From Thamnidium elegans (taxonomy: Eukaryota; Mucoromycota; Mucoromycetes; Mucorales; Mucoraceae): a DNA stretch of 64,000 nucleotides. The notes under the pieces are model-generated. The model searched no databases. It was not told the DNA's origin and saw nothing but the letters and a program-made list of their open reading frames with translations. The position numbers and the translations under genes were made by a program. The stretch is taken from assembly GCA_025201345.1 (NCBI GenBank), contig JAIXMG010000048.1, positions 22,059 to 86,058 on the forward strand, in the 5' to 3' direction. Shown here piece after piece: positions 24,201 through 35,659 of the stretch; the first letter of the stretch is position 1, and the number at the start of each line of letters is the position of its first letter.

Positions 24201-24842
24201 TGATGTAGATCACTATACGATACCAAAATTACTAAACCAGCTGTTGCAGCCTATTCTTCAGCAAGAACCATGTTCATATAAAGGGTTTCAAGTGGGTATT
24301 TTACGCCAAGTTTATAGTGAAAACTTCGGTTTCGGTTTTGAAAACACTTGGAGTAATCGTCCTGTTGTACTTAAAAGCAACAGAGAAGATAGAAACACCA
24401 TTTTAATCGATGATGAAAAAGTATTTTCGTTGTTCAAGAAGGGAGACAAAATAAATGAAAGTCAATTAAATCGAGTACTTTATTTGAATGTGAATCGAGG
24501 AAAGGCCAGAGCTATTTTTCGTCTATGTAGGTAATCATATAAAAAATATTGCTTTTTTAACTTACATACACTTCAATAGTTTTCTTTAAACTTAAGCCAG
24601 TTGCTAGTTTAAGATCCGATAAACCTATTGGTTTAGAGCATACAACTGAAAAATTCGGAGTGAATTTATCTTTAAATAATATAAATAAGCCGAAGTACAA
24701 TCAAGATACACCTTATATGATCTCTATAGTTTACCACGGTTATTCGTCATCCCTTTATTTTGAAATTAAAGCAGTTGGAGACGAGACTAAAATATGGTGT
24801 ATAACAATACTTGCTGAACCCATGACATTATGTCGATTTTAA
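21234..24842 (+). CDS. G3: HSPA12/Hsp70-like protein, intact reading frame (about 1,048 aa)
   Basis: Exons 21234-21282, 21333-21435 (acceptor could also give 21336), 21494-22199, 22258-22747, 22802-22901, 22953-23015, 23083-23827, 23899-24526 and 24580-24842; lengths and phases agree. The phosphate-1-like loop reads IGLGTNTT, so the Asp found in G2 is lost. The exon 3 variable loop is short (YFSGNFTEMTRN). The exon 8 loop is ENTWSNRPVV and exon 8 ends NVNRGKARAIFRLC, both unlike the neighbours. Exon 4 is almost the same as in G4 through SFASNYIVPKSLSDKYIY. AATAAA is at 24895-24900. The ORF looks functional, but the promoter TATA segment is deleted, so expression may be altered. Confidence 0.85.
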
Positions 24843-25006
24843 AAAAAAAGGATTACTACGATGTTCAAGGTGTACCCACGATATTTTACACTTTAATAAA
24901 AAAAAATTACAGCTTATAAATGCGTATAGAAGTCATAATTAAGAACTTTTATATTCGTATATAAAGCAGTATGCAGAGTAACAATATAAAAATGTTGTTG
25001 CATGCG
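24843..25006. other. 3' UTR/flank of G3 up to the CACTA element
   Basis: Contains AATAAA (24895-24900). The flank matches other gene copies up to GTTGCATGCG and is then cut off by the transposon end. Confidence 0.5.
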
Positions 25007-25140
25007 CGCTACGGGAAATCGGGATGTTAATTTATGTCAAAAAATGTCGACATGAAAAAACATATTTTCCATGTTAAAAATTGCGATTTCATGTTGCCAT
25101 ATTTCGACATGAAATAGATGTTGAAAAATGTTGGATTAAA

Positions 25141-25178
25141 ATAACATAAAATAACATAAAATAACATAAAATAACACG
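25141..25178. repeat. 10-bp tandem repeat near the left end of C1
   Basis: Tandem ATAACATAAA units (about four). C2 has about seven to eight units at the same place, some with TC for AC. It lies in the subterminal region, where CACTA transposases bind repeated motifs. Confidence 0.7.
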
Positions 25179-25364
25179 AAATGACATTAAAATGTCGACA
25201 TAAGATTGATGTTGAAAAAATTATATAATGAAATTTTTATTAATAATAAGCAAAGAGAAAGAAAAAAAAAAGTACACATGTCTATGTACTTTTACCGCTT
25301 TCACACATTCTGATAAGAAAACTGTCAGTCGTCGCTTAATATAGTAATATTTATATGAGCCTAC

Positions 25365-25990
25365 TTACATTTTTTTGTTTCTTCGATTTCGCGACATGTT
25401 TGACCACTTTGGTTGTAGGATGAATTCTACAGCCCAAAGACCACGACAAAGATAAAGAGCGTCTAGTTCTTCAGAATCTTTTACCGTTTTGTCAAGTGTA
25501 GCCTTCAACAGATTCATTTGTATGTCTCCATTTAAATCCTTCCATTCTTTTTCTCCGTTGGACTTACCTGATTCATCACTTGTCAAAGTTTTGCTTTGAC
25601 AGGTAGTCAATGAAGTTTTCTTTAACAAGCTGAGAAGCTCTTCCAATCTTTCTTCTGTTACTTCCGGAAGATTATTCCTCAGGTAATTCTCAACAGCAAT
25701 TTTTTTTTTGTCTTTTTCAGACGTAGCTTTCGGCTGAGGTATCATGTCGATACCGTTATTACCTCTCATTTGTGGTATGTTCGTGTTATCCAAACTTTGT
25801 ATCATACCACAGACATCATCTAAACCTTTCATAATACTGTTATGCCTTTCTTTGTCTTTCTCTTTTTTTTACAGCGTAGTTCGTTTAAAACCATTTCATT
25901 TTGTTTTGTAACCTCATTCTTAAACTTTTTAAACCATTCAGGTTCATCATTATCGAGATAGATATCCTTTCTCTTTCTAGGAGGAGCCAT
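25365..25990 (-). CDS. C1 accessory protein, divergent to the transposase
   Basis: Read on - from ATG at 25990: MAPPRKRKDIYLDNDEPEWF, then a Lys-rich helix. A change of frame at an A8 tract (25863-25870) leads to the 155-aa segment MKGLDDVCGMIQSLDN...RNRRNKKM. The same A8 frame change occurs in C2, so it may be a real splice or slippage site and not damage. It is basic at both ends, with an acidic helical middle (LPEVTEERLEELLSLLKK). Position and charge resemble a TNPA-like DNA-binding partner, but I do not recognise the family. Confidence 0.5.
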
Positions 25991-26124
25991 GTTATCTGAA
26001 ATAATAAAAAAAAATAGAGAAGAAAATGAATTTTAAAGAATAAAAAAAATACTTTCCGTTATTTGTTGCCAAATCCTTTTTATATAGTATTATAGCAGTC
26101 AACTTCTCTTTCTTTCCATTTGCT

Positions 26125-29008
26125 TTGCTTCGTTGTTTCGTATGCAACATTAACATCACGAAGAGAAACGAAAAGAAGCATGCAAAGATGCATAAACATC
26201 AAGAAATGCTAGCACGATTAAGAGAGATTGAGCTAGATCGCAAAAGGGAATCAACTTCCAGTAAACGTATTAGAATAGCCTCTAAATCAAGTGTCCAGCA
26301 GTTTAAGCCACAAAGAGGACAAGCCATTGATCAGGTTGGGCATCTAGAAGATTATCTTGGCGATGTTTACGACGAAAATTATTTAGATGACAGTTTGGAA
26401 GAAATGTCAAAAATAATTTCGACTTTTGGATTAAATGGCCAGTTGAATCCCATTGCAAACACAAGTGATATCGAAGCTGATGAGATAGTAGACAATGATG
26501 TTCAAGTAGAAGAAAGAGATGAACTTTTGTTATTACTAAGCGATCTTAAAAAATTCAAAATCACGATTGAAAATTGGCTTAGCGTTGAATCTCGCGCTAG
26601 AATCTTTGGATAAAACAGCACGCTCAAGTATTGAACTTAGGAACCTTCTTCAAACTAACAATGCGTCCAAAAAGCTTACAGAAATGACTTTTTCTTGGTT
26701 CAACAAGTTTCTAAAAGAAAATGTAGGAGAAGAAGGTAATGTTATGACTGGTAATGATTTTCTAGATTATAAATGTGGTATTTACATAATTCTGTGGTTT
26801 TTACATAATAGTTGACCAGCTGTTATCCCCTTATAAGTGTAACAAAATTATAAATAATTGCTTACATAAAGACAATACTGCTTCCTATGATATGTACAGT
26901 AAGGGATGTAAGTTATACTATCCTAGCGATAAAAGCCTTGTTTGTCCTTACTGTAAAGAACTGCGCTGCAAGAGCGACACACCATTTGATGGCTATAATC
27001 AAGCGGTACAAAAGAACTATCAGCTTCCACTTCGTAGGCAATTGGCCGAGTTTTTGTCGTACGACTCTAATGTATCTAAAATCAGCAACTACGAAAAGTT
27101 AGTCGCGGATTCACATTTACAGGCTCCAGAGCATTTATACAAGGATGTATTCGATGGACAAGCTCATTGCGGGCCTAAAGAAAACACGGAGCTTACTCTT
27201 GCTTCTTCGCATAGATGGATCCAATCCCTTTAAGAGAGGAGGTGTCTCAATGGTTATCATAATGGGTACCATTTTGGACCTTCCGCCTGAAGATAGAGTC
27301 AAGCAAGAAAACATTCTTATTATCGCTATCATTCCTGGACCCAACAGACCGAAGAATATATTTAGCTTTTTGTATCCTACTCTCCAAGATCTTCTGGTAT
27401 TAGAAAGCACGGGAATAACAGCTGTTTCCGATAATAAAGTTTCGTTATACAAAGCTCGTCTTGCCGTAATGATAGCTGACATAATTGGTATTGCCGAATT
27501 ATGTATGCATTCTGGACATACATCTTATTACGGCTGCCGAGTCTGCATTATTATTAGCAATGTAAAAGAGAACAGAGAAAGTGGAATATACTTTAGCAAC
27601 AAGGCTTTACTTGACTGTTGAATGAGAAATAAAGAAGACTTTGTTACTGGTGATGCTGCTCATGGTATAAAAAAGCCAACGCCTTTCGGTTTATTAGATA
27701 GCTTTACAGGTGTATGCTTTTTTCGGGCTCGATGAATTGCACCTCTGGGGTCAAAATATAGCCAAGCAGATATGGTCAGTTGTAACAGATAACAGCCAAA
27801 AAAAAAAAAGCGGGATAAAAAACCCTTATTTTTAAGAAACTATTATCGAGAAAAGCTTGGCAGAAAGCTTTTAGAAGCTCAATCCTTGGGGAACAAATAC
27901 GCTCATGATGGAAAGTTCATTAATATGGCAACTTCCGCGGGATATGGTAGGGCAATTGACTACATTGATTTTTTAATATATGCTGTTCCAACACTATTAG
28001 TAGAAGCTCTAGAATTACAAGTTGAAGATCTGAAAGCTAAAAGAGCTAAAGAGAATGAAAAGCGATCGAAGAAGAGAAGCAGAAAGGGCAAAGAACGAGC
28101 TGTTGAATCCAATGACGATATTGATGATGATATTGACGACTTAGTTTCTTGTTTCGATCAAACATCAGAAGCACTCACGTTATTATAGTTGGTTTGCCAA
28201 ATATCTGATAAGCTCATTATAAGCTCAGAAGATATCGCTGCTATTGATCATCATACAAATATATGGCATGCATTCTTACGCAACTTCGTAGGTACCAATA
28301 ACTTTACAATTAGTCAACACTACATGTTTCATATAAGTTATTTTATACAGCAACTTGGACCTCTAAAGGCATATAGTGCTCGTTCTTTGGAAAGAATAAT
28401 AGGCTTGTGTAAAGAAAAAATCAAATCACGTTCTAAACCAGGTGAAAACGCAATAAACTTTCTTCGAGGTAATTCTGTACAGTCTCAGCAGAAATGGTAC
28501 ACCTATAAAGAAAGCAACGAAGATGACTTCAAAGAGCATTCCAAAATTACTAGCGATTTGTTAAATGATACGCTTGATCCTGATGGATTGCCTTTCAATG
28601 TAATGTTAAGAGATTTCTGCAGCAGTAATCGCTTAATGTTTGACTGCGAAGAAACTATGTTCATCAGAGAAGAGTATATATTAAGCCGCAATAATCAGAT
28701 CCTCAAGAAAACAAGAGGAAAGGATGAAACTGATGTCGTAGTCCAACGAAATAGCGAAAGTGGATCCGTAAAATACAGCCTTGTAAATATCCAAGCCATG
28801 TTTGACTATAAAAATACGAACCTAGTATTAGTAAAAGATGGGTGTTCACTAGAACTAGACCAAAGAAAAAGATTGTTTATAAAGCTCTCAGTTACGGCAG
28901 CAGTGGATATATGGGAGATAATATATTTGAAGAGAGTAATGGGTTATGCGATCAAGATACCATCGTTAATTTCAGAAGATAAGTTGTATATTTGCTTTAA
29001 AAAGTAAT
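26125..29008 (+). pseudogene. C1 TNP2-like transposase, broken
   Basis: It starts with a zinc-finger-like VCNINITKRNEKKHAKMHKH segment, then an acidic region. A short intron probably ends at 26815, leading to KCVDQLLSPYKC. Next come LVCPYCKELRCKS, IDGSNPFKRGG, NILIIAIIPGPNRPK and CRVC, the conserved core of CACTA TNP2 transposases. The C-terminal ORF has NIWHAFLRNFVGTNNFT and FIQQLGPLKAYSARSLE, a DUF4218-like region. Breaks specific to C1 are an 11-bp deletion at about 26605, TGA near 27620 and TAG at 28186-28188. A frame change before the IDG-NPF core (about 27205) is shared with C2. It would cut the element ends; inactive here. Confidence 0.75.
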
Positions 29009-29251
29009 ATGCCGCTACTCCATGCAATAAAAATATACTTTGATTTTTTAACATAATTCCACACTAATCGTGGTTTATGTCAAATCATATTTAAAAATGT
29101 CGAATTATGTTAAAACTTATGGAACATTAAACAACATATGTTTGATGGTGCCATATTAAGACATATTAAGACATCGTTTTAATGTTATGGCAAAAAAAGA
29201 CATGGAATTCAACATGAATCAACATAATTTAACATCCGCTTTCCCGTAATG

Positions 29252-30157
29252 CGATAATGGAATAGTAAAAATAAATAGAAGATGTTCCTTTAAACCTTGA
29301 AAGATTTAACTATCGCTTAAGATTGTACAACGTGTATAGTCCTCTAGTCGACACCCAATAGCCTACTGATGATGTCAAAGAGCTTTCGTTTATCCCTTTG
29401 TCTGAGCCTCTTACTGTGAATATAGGTGATATCGATCTAGATGGTGGTCATTGGCGGCTAAGAAAAAAACTGAAAAGAGAGAAGAGGACGACAGATGTAA
29501 GGCAGTTGGTCACACAAATGGAAAGAAACCTCGCAGAAAATAGCTTCTCAAAAGCTATCACAGAACAAGAAACAGAGCGAGCATATAGAGAGCAAATAGT
29601 TAGCGGAGAACAGCTTTGCGAGTTTTATGGATCCAGAAAAAGGACTTCAGCAAAAATAAAAGTCGAAATTTTGGGCTACAAATTTCGAAACCATTTATGT
29701 ACCCAATAAAGAAAGGAGATGAAAGAGGGTAAGAAGCGTCTGGTTATGTTTATTGGTGATAGGGGAACTGGTGCTGGTTCAACAATTAAAGGATATCGTC
29801 GGTATGGTGGGACTTGGAAACAAAAAATACACGGCCAATCCAATACAACATGCATTACAAATGAAAATAAAGCAGCCCAAACTTGCGTCTATTACCTTTG
29901 TCCTTTATATGATACCAAGCAACAAGTCCTTATGAAGAGGGAAATGATTCAGAAAAGTATAAATGTTGCATTTATTTGTTATAATCAAGCCTGTGTTTTC
30001 GTACACCATCGGTTTATCCGGTCTGGTTATACTATTTTTCAACCAAACGTTTTCCCAATCAGCAGCAATACTCAGTCAATTCAATATTGATTTTAGAAAT
30101 AAAGCCGACTCCTTCCTTACAAGAAGCGAGTTTAGGGCTAGAGGTGATGCTTCATAA
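29252..30157 (+). pseudogene. Copy X4: TnpB/Fanzor-like 3' fragment
   Basis: It begins exactly at the C1 right end, just after the codon region of SGTD, so the RuvC-I-like Asp is lost. It keeps DVKELSF where X1-X3 have a stop, and FIGDRGTGAGSTIKGYRRYG, and CITNENKAAQTCVYYLC with FICYNQAC. A 44-bp deletion at about 30005 removes the RDSVSAMA motif and shifts the frame, after which SQSAAILSQFN and FLTRSEFRARGDAS survive. X5 carries the same deletion. Confidence 0.5.
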
Positions 30158-30420
30158 CTGAACTTGTAAGTTGCAAAAAAAAAAAAAATTCAAAATTCGG
30201 ATACATAAATACTTTTAGATATATTTACGTATATACGAACTTCTCATATCTTTACTCTGTGTGGTTATTTAACATGTATTTCTATTGAGCCTTAGCAACA
30301 TCGACTGGTAATAACTATTCTTAGAAACAGAGAAAAAAAAAGTGGGATGGTCAAATAAGGAAATTGAAAATAATGTATACTAGGATAGTAGAATCGTTTG
30401 AAGTGACAGCTTAACTTCTC

Positions 30421-30442
30421 AAAAAAAAAAAAAAAAAAAAAA
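30421..30442. repeat. Poly(A) run
   Basis: About 20 consecutive A upstream of the exon-9 relic. The length differs strongly from the homologous sites (broken A run at 20550-20572, about 40 A at 50255-50294). Confidence 0.7.
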
Positions 30443-30488
30443 GATCTTTTCTATTACTATGACTTCGGCCCCTCATTTAGCGAAAAAA

Positions 30489-30607
30489 AGATATCAAACC
30501 AGGTCAAGACATGTCTTTTGCGATTTCAATATCTTCAAATTAGTTGGTGGAGAAAAGGAAAAGACTTGGTTACACTTGCAGAACCAATGACTTTATCTCG
30601 CTTTTAA
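30489..30607 (+). pseudogene. Relic of HSPA12-like last exon (second copy)
   Basis: Same content as 20620-20739: QDMSFAISI, FKLVGGEKEKTW and LAEPMTLSRF-stop in shifted frames. Confidence 0.6.
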
Positions 30608-31018
30608 AACAAGAGAAAATAAAATACAGACGAAATTATAGCTTTGATATTAAAGATAATGCTATTAAGTACAGTAGTTATATACATGAACCAAAGAAGT
30701 CTGCGATTAAATATAGTTTATGCATCCAAAGGTGGTATGGCTATTTTTTTTTTTTTTTTGTTTATTCGGCCTCCAATTTCAGTATTACCACTGTATGAAA
30801 ACACTTTTATAGCATGCTGTTTTTACTTATGATATGTATAGACAGTTGCAATAATGTATGATACGGATGAACTAAAAAACTAATCTTATTATACGTAACA
30901 AGTGACACTTTTTGTTTATTTCTTTTTGACCAAAACGTAAAAAGCTTAAACTTTACGTTGCCTGTTTTGAAAACAATAAACTTTGCATTTCATATCCCGT
31001 CGATATTTGATGTAACAT
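30608..31018. other. Intergenic, upstream region type B of G4
   Basis: Homologous to the spacer upstream of G3 and G6. No gene recognised. Confidence 0.4.
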
Positions 31019-31104
31019 ACTTGGAACGAGCTCATAGGGTCCCGAAATAACGTATATATTTATCGTTTTACTCCTTTTTCTTTTCCTTTAACAAAAATAT
31101 TAGT
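31019..31104 (+). promoter_or_regulatory. Promoter block of G4, inverted repeat degraded
   Basis: The inverted repeat is changed to ACTTGGAACGAGC. The GGGTCCCGAAATAACG and TATATATT (31053-31060) parts are conserved. The ATG is at 31105. Confidence 0.5.
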
Positions 31105-34100
31105 ATGGACGAGGTATATGATTTTCTCCAACATACGCACTTCGTTGTTTTTTGTAAGTGATCCTCTTACTGCAAAACAATTCCATCTTTTTTTTTTTTT
31201 TTTTTTAAAAAGAAAAGCTCCATCGTCATATAGGACTTGGAGCGAATACGACTCATATATACTACTATTCCACTTCAAAAACAGATGTCCCATACATACT
31301 TCCATATCTGAAGTAAGTATAGAGTACTAAAAAAATATACGATGACTTTGAACAATTTGTAAAAATGTAGAAAATACAGTTATATCACTTATGATAAACA
31401 TAAATCGAATGTTCTAAGTTGGGGAAACCAAAGTGTTGACGATAACGAAGAAGATACAGTACAAATCGATGTGTCCAGAGAGAAATTACACCAACTCTTT
31501 AAGAAGGGAAAAGATAGGTGGGATCAAGATGACTTATTCACGTTAACAGCTGTATCAGACTTTATTCGCTTATATGTAGAAAAAGTAATTAAAGATTCGA
31601 AAGAAGAAATTAAAGATCGTGGTGCACTCCACTACGTATTACTTGTACCATCGGAGTGGGAAGAAGAAATAAGAGAAGTTCTGTTTCGACCTATTTTTGT
31701 TCAAGCCAATTTAATATCAAAAGATGATCACCAAGACAGGATTTTATTTTGCTCCGATATAGAGTCTGTCTATTACCGCTTAAGTGACCCTAAAAGTCGT
31801 CATTTTACTGAAATGACACGTAATACGATTTTGGGTAGAATTGGTGCTGTGGAGGAGAATCAAGTGTCGATCAAACTGGATTTAATCTTAACTGGAAATC
31901 CTCTATTTGATTTTTCCGGTTCCATAACGCGTCCGAAAATCATGAATTCAAATGAAATGTCTCTTACTTCCGACGATGTTAAAAATGGTATTAGAGAGTT
32001 TATAAAGATCAAATTCTCTTTCAATGCTCAAGAAGACACTATTCTAAATATTATGAAAGAATTGGGCAATCGTACTTTTACTGATATGGTTAGTAATGTA
32101 ACATGGGAATAATAAGACGATATCAACTAACGGATTATTATAATAGAAAGACAAAGAGGAAGCTTCTTATTTAATGAAACCTTTCATTACTGACAAAAAT
32201 ATATCCGAATTAGATAAACACCAAGAAGAACTTATTAGATCCATTCGGCCTTTTGATATATGTGCTGAAATCAGTAAACATTTGCCTAATAACTTGGAGC
32301 AACTACTTCCAAACAACCTTGTAAAGGAGTACTCGATTGTAAAATTCACTGATGAATATACTTTTGAAATTAAATTAAACGAAGGCCTATTACAGTGGTC
32401 AATATTTACGTTTGAGTATAATCGAATATCTTTCGCCTCCAATTATATCGTACCTAAAAGCCTTTCGGATAAATATATTTACAATAACAGTATCTTGCGT
32501 GGGACTTCTCGGTACTTGATTAGCGCAATTCAGAATTCTAACGTATACGGTAAACCGCGTATACTACCGACAGAACACTCGGCGATCTCGTCTTCAATAT
32601 TCCTAAACTCGAAACCTGAGGCCATTATGAATATAGGTACACCATCATTATATGCTTTATTATTTCAGTAGTAATACGTTTTACAATTAGATATTTTGCT
32701 CGAGTCTACAGTGTTATCGTTCTCACTTTTAGATGAAAATGGTTTAATAAAAGAAATCTGGAACCATGACTATTTTGTATCTGACATCAGGTAAGATATG
32801 AATAAAACGTTATGTAGATATCTATACTAATGTATCATTAGTTTGCGCTCTCTGGACTCGTTCTTTACTTTTTCAGAAGTAGTAACATTAAATGTCAAAA
32901 GTTCGTAAGTTTATTCATATAGATATATATTGTGTTTATTACTAATTAAAAAATTAATGGCTTATTTAGATTTATCACGTTTGTTGAAGAATACTTAGCA
33001 GATGAATCAAATATCTCTCCTGTTGTAATAAATAAGGACATGCTGATTGAAATAGAAAATATACTAAGCGTAGAGAGTCATAATAAAGATATAATTATAT
33101 CGATACAACAGCAAATATACATTGAAGCATTTGTATTGATTTATATGATTTATATAAATGTAATTATATCAAGAAAGACGCTGAAAATTGCAGGAGGTAA
33201 CGACAATATAAAAACTGGATATGCTATTACTGTTGAAAAAATGATACTTCAGAAGTTACTTGTCACTGAAGATGATCTAAGAGATACGATATATGCAAGC
33301 AATCTGGTACAAGAAAATGACAGCTATAAAAAACTCCGAATTACTACACAAGGAGAAGAGCTCTTACCTGTAATTCAACAGTCATTCAAACTACAGTTTC
33401 CACTCAAGTCTTTCTTTATGGTATCTCAACTGCATAAAGACTATGTACAGCTAACGCTCAATCAAGTAGTAACTGAATCTGGTTTGGATCACGAAGATCA
33501 GGAAACAATTGTTATCCAAGAAGAAATAATCCCTATTCCCAATATATATGACGCATTGTGCTTCAACATGTGGAGCAATATTACAGAAGGTAGCAGTCTA
33601 ATTCAATTATGCGACACACATAAAGGATGTAACGACAGCGAATTACTAGATATATTCTCCTTAGAAAATAAAGCAGAGTTTATGAATAACCTGAAGGAGT
33701 ACATATCTAAAGATGTAAGTAACCTAAAATAGTGTCAGTGATTATCATTCTGTTTATATAAAATTTTAATTTATACTTTTTATAGATCCTTAACAAGAAT
33801 TTGACCACACAAAAAGCAGACAAAACTACTGTATATCTAAGCAAATTATGTAACTGTAGAGTTTGTTTAACGGTAAATGATATTACAGATATTTCTTTTC
33901 GACCAGTTCTACAAGATATCATCTCTCTTGTATTTACCTCCTTGATAAATAAGCAACTCTTTGGAAGCTATAGAGATATTCAATATGTGTTTCACCTGAT
34001 ATGCTTTAATTATAATCCACAGTTCCAACATATACTTATGAAAATACTAGATGACGAAACCGACTATTTTTTGTATGAGCAAAGAATTGACATGGCTTAT

Positions 34101-34729
34101 TATACAATACCAAAATTATCAAATCAACTGATTCAGCCTATTTTACAACAAGAACCATGTTCATATAAAGGATTCCAAGTGGGTGTTTTACGTCAAGTTT
34201 ATAGTGAAAACTTCGGTTTCGGTTTTATGTTCTCTCGGGAAGATACTCCTATTGTATTTAAAAGCAATCGAGAGGATACGAACACCATTTTAATCGATTA
34301 CAAAAAAGTATTTCCGTTGTTCAAGAAGGGAGACAAAATGAACGAAAGTCAATTAAATCGAGTATTTTATGTGGATATGATTCAAAAAGGGAGGTACCTT
34401 GCTCCTTTTCTACGTATGTAATAATATAAAGAGTATTGCTTTTTTAACTTACATAAACTTTAGCAATTTTCTTTAAACTTAAGCCAGTTGCTAGTTTAAG
34501 GTCCGATGAGCTTATTGGTTTAGAGCATACAATTGAAAAATTCGGAGATGGTTTATCTTTAAATTGTATAAGTAACTTCAAGATAAATCAAGATATGCCT
34601 CTTATGATCTCTATAGTTTATCACGGTTATTCTTCGTCCCTTTATTTTAAAATTAAAGCGGTTGGGGACGAGACTGAACCAAGGCGTATAATAATACTTG
34701 CGGAACCCATGACATTATGTCGATTTTAA
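31105..34729 (+). pseudogene. G4: HSPA12/Hsp70-like gene with one nonsense codon at the exon 1/2 junction
   Basis: Exons 31105-31153, 31213-31312, 31371-32088, 32147-32636, 32691-32790, 32842-32904, 32970-33714, 33786-34413 and 34464-34729; the total is divisible by three. The last base of exon 1 is T where the other copies have C, so the split codon becomes T+AA = stop instead of CAA (Gln). The next AG acceptor does not restore the frame. Everything downstream is open. The last intron uses donor GTATGT and an acceptor shifted five bases upstream, which stays in phase and adds one codon. The exon 3 loop is RLSDPKSRHFTEM, the exon 8 loop MFSREDTPIV resembles G6, and the exon 8 end is MIQKGRYLAPFL. 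AATAAA is at 34782-34787. A downstream start could still yield a shortened protein, so death is likely but not certain. Confidence 0.75.
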
Positions 34730-35659
34730 AAAAAAAATATTATCACTGTGTTCATGGTGTACTCACTATATTTTACACTTTAATAAAAAAAAATTACAGT
34801 TTATAAATGCGTATAGAAGTTGTAATTAAGAACTTTTATATTCGTATATAAAGCATTATACAGAGTAACAATATAAAAATGCTGTTTCATGCAGGTGGCA
34901 ATTCCACAAATCTGAGATCGAATACAACGGGAAGCATTTATAAAATGATGCTGCTAATATTTATTTCATTTTCTCCCTCAAGCCATAGTGCTTTTTATGT
35001 CCCATTTTCTTCGTAATAGAGGTGCATGTACTACTGTCTATATATATATATTTAAAGAGTGTTATATCTATGTGTGTATTTGTTCTTCACACCCTTTTTA
35101 TATTTCTTGACTGGCCTTTGAAAGGTATGCATTATATCGCCACAATTACCGCTTATGCTAGTTATCGATATGAGTTTGCTTTATCTACCACTTTTTGAAA
35201 TAAAAGTAAAAAGGTGAAGGGAAGAAGTTATATCATCTTGAGTAGGTCTCATTCTAACACAAAATTATTTTTTAATCTATAAAAAGAATTGAAGCTTTCT
35301 TTTTATCTATAATAGCAGCAAAGTGGTGTGTGCTTTACAAAATTAATTGCCTGTTTTCATTTCCGTCTGAGATCGAATATGGTTCATGCACAGACACAAA
35401 AAAAATGCAATATAATTAAACTGAATTGGAAATTAAGTAAACCTGTTTACTTACATCTCTCACCAAAAATATAATGCGTTCTCTGAATAAGGTGAAGGTA
35501 AAGGGTATTGAAAAAGTTTCGTCTGATGATGGATTTTTGGGTTATACAAGTTTAATGCAATACACGTAACGAAAAAAGAACATTTATGAGATGATAGATA
35601 TAGGCATATGTAGATCTTCCTCCCCCCCCCCTTTTTTTTAAAAAAAAAAGAACAGATAA
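34730..35659. other. 3' flank of G4
   Basis: 3' UTR and conserved flank, without the 330-bp block found after G1 and G2. Positions 35400-35659 hold a stretch not seen in the homologous spacer after G2, ending in a C run, a T run and an A run (35623-35650). Nothing coding is recognised. Confidence 0.4.

Larger units (their letters stand above)
25007..29251 (+). mobile_element. CACTA (EnSpm) DNA transposon, copy C1
   Basis: The ends are CGCTACGGGAAA (left) and, in reverse complement, CATTACGGGAAA (right), the imperfect CACTA-type inverted repeat. They are flanked by CG on both sides (possible 2-bp duplication). Subterminal regions are rich in ATGTCGACAT and AACATAAAAT motifs. It encodes a TNP2-like transposase on + and a small gene on -. 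The left flank is array-gene 3' flank, while the right flank (GATAATGGAATAG) is internal sequence of the X gene. The element therefore bridges two sequences that are about 4.2 kb apart in the element-free spacer. Confidence 0.8.
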
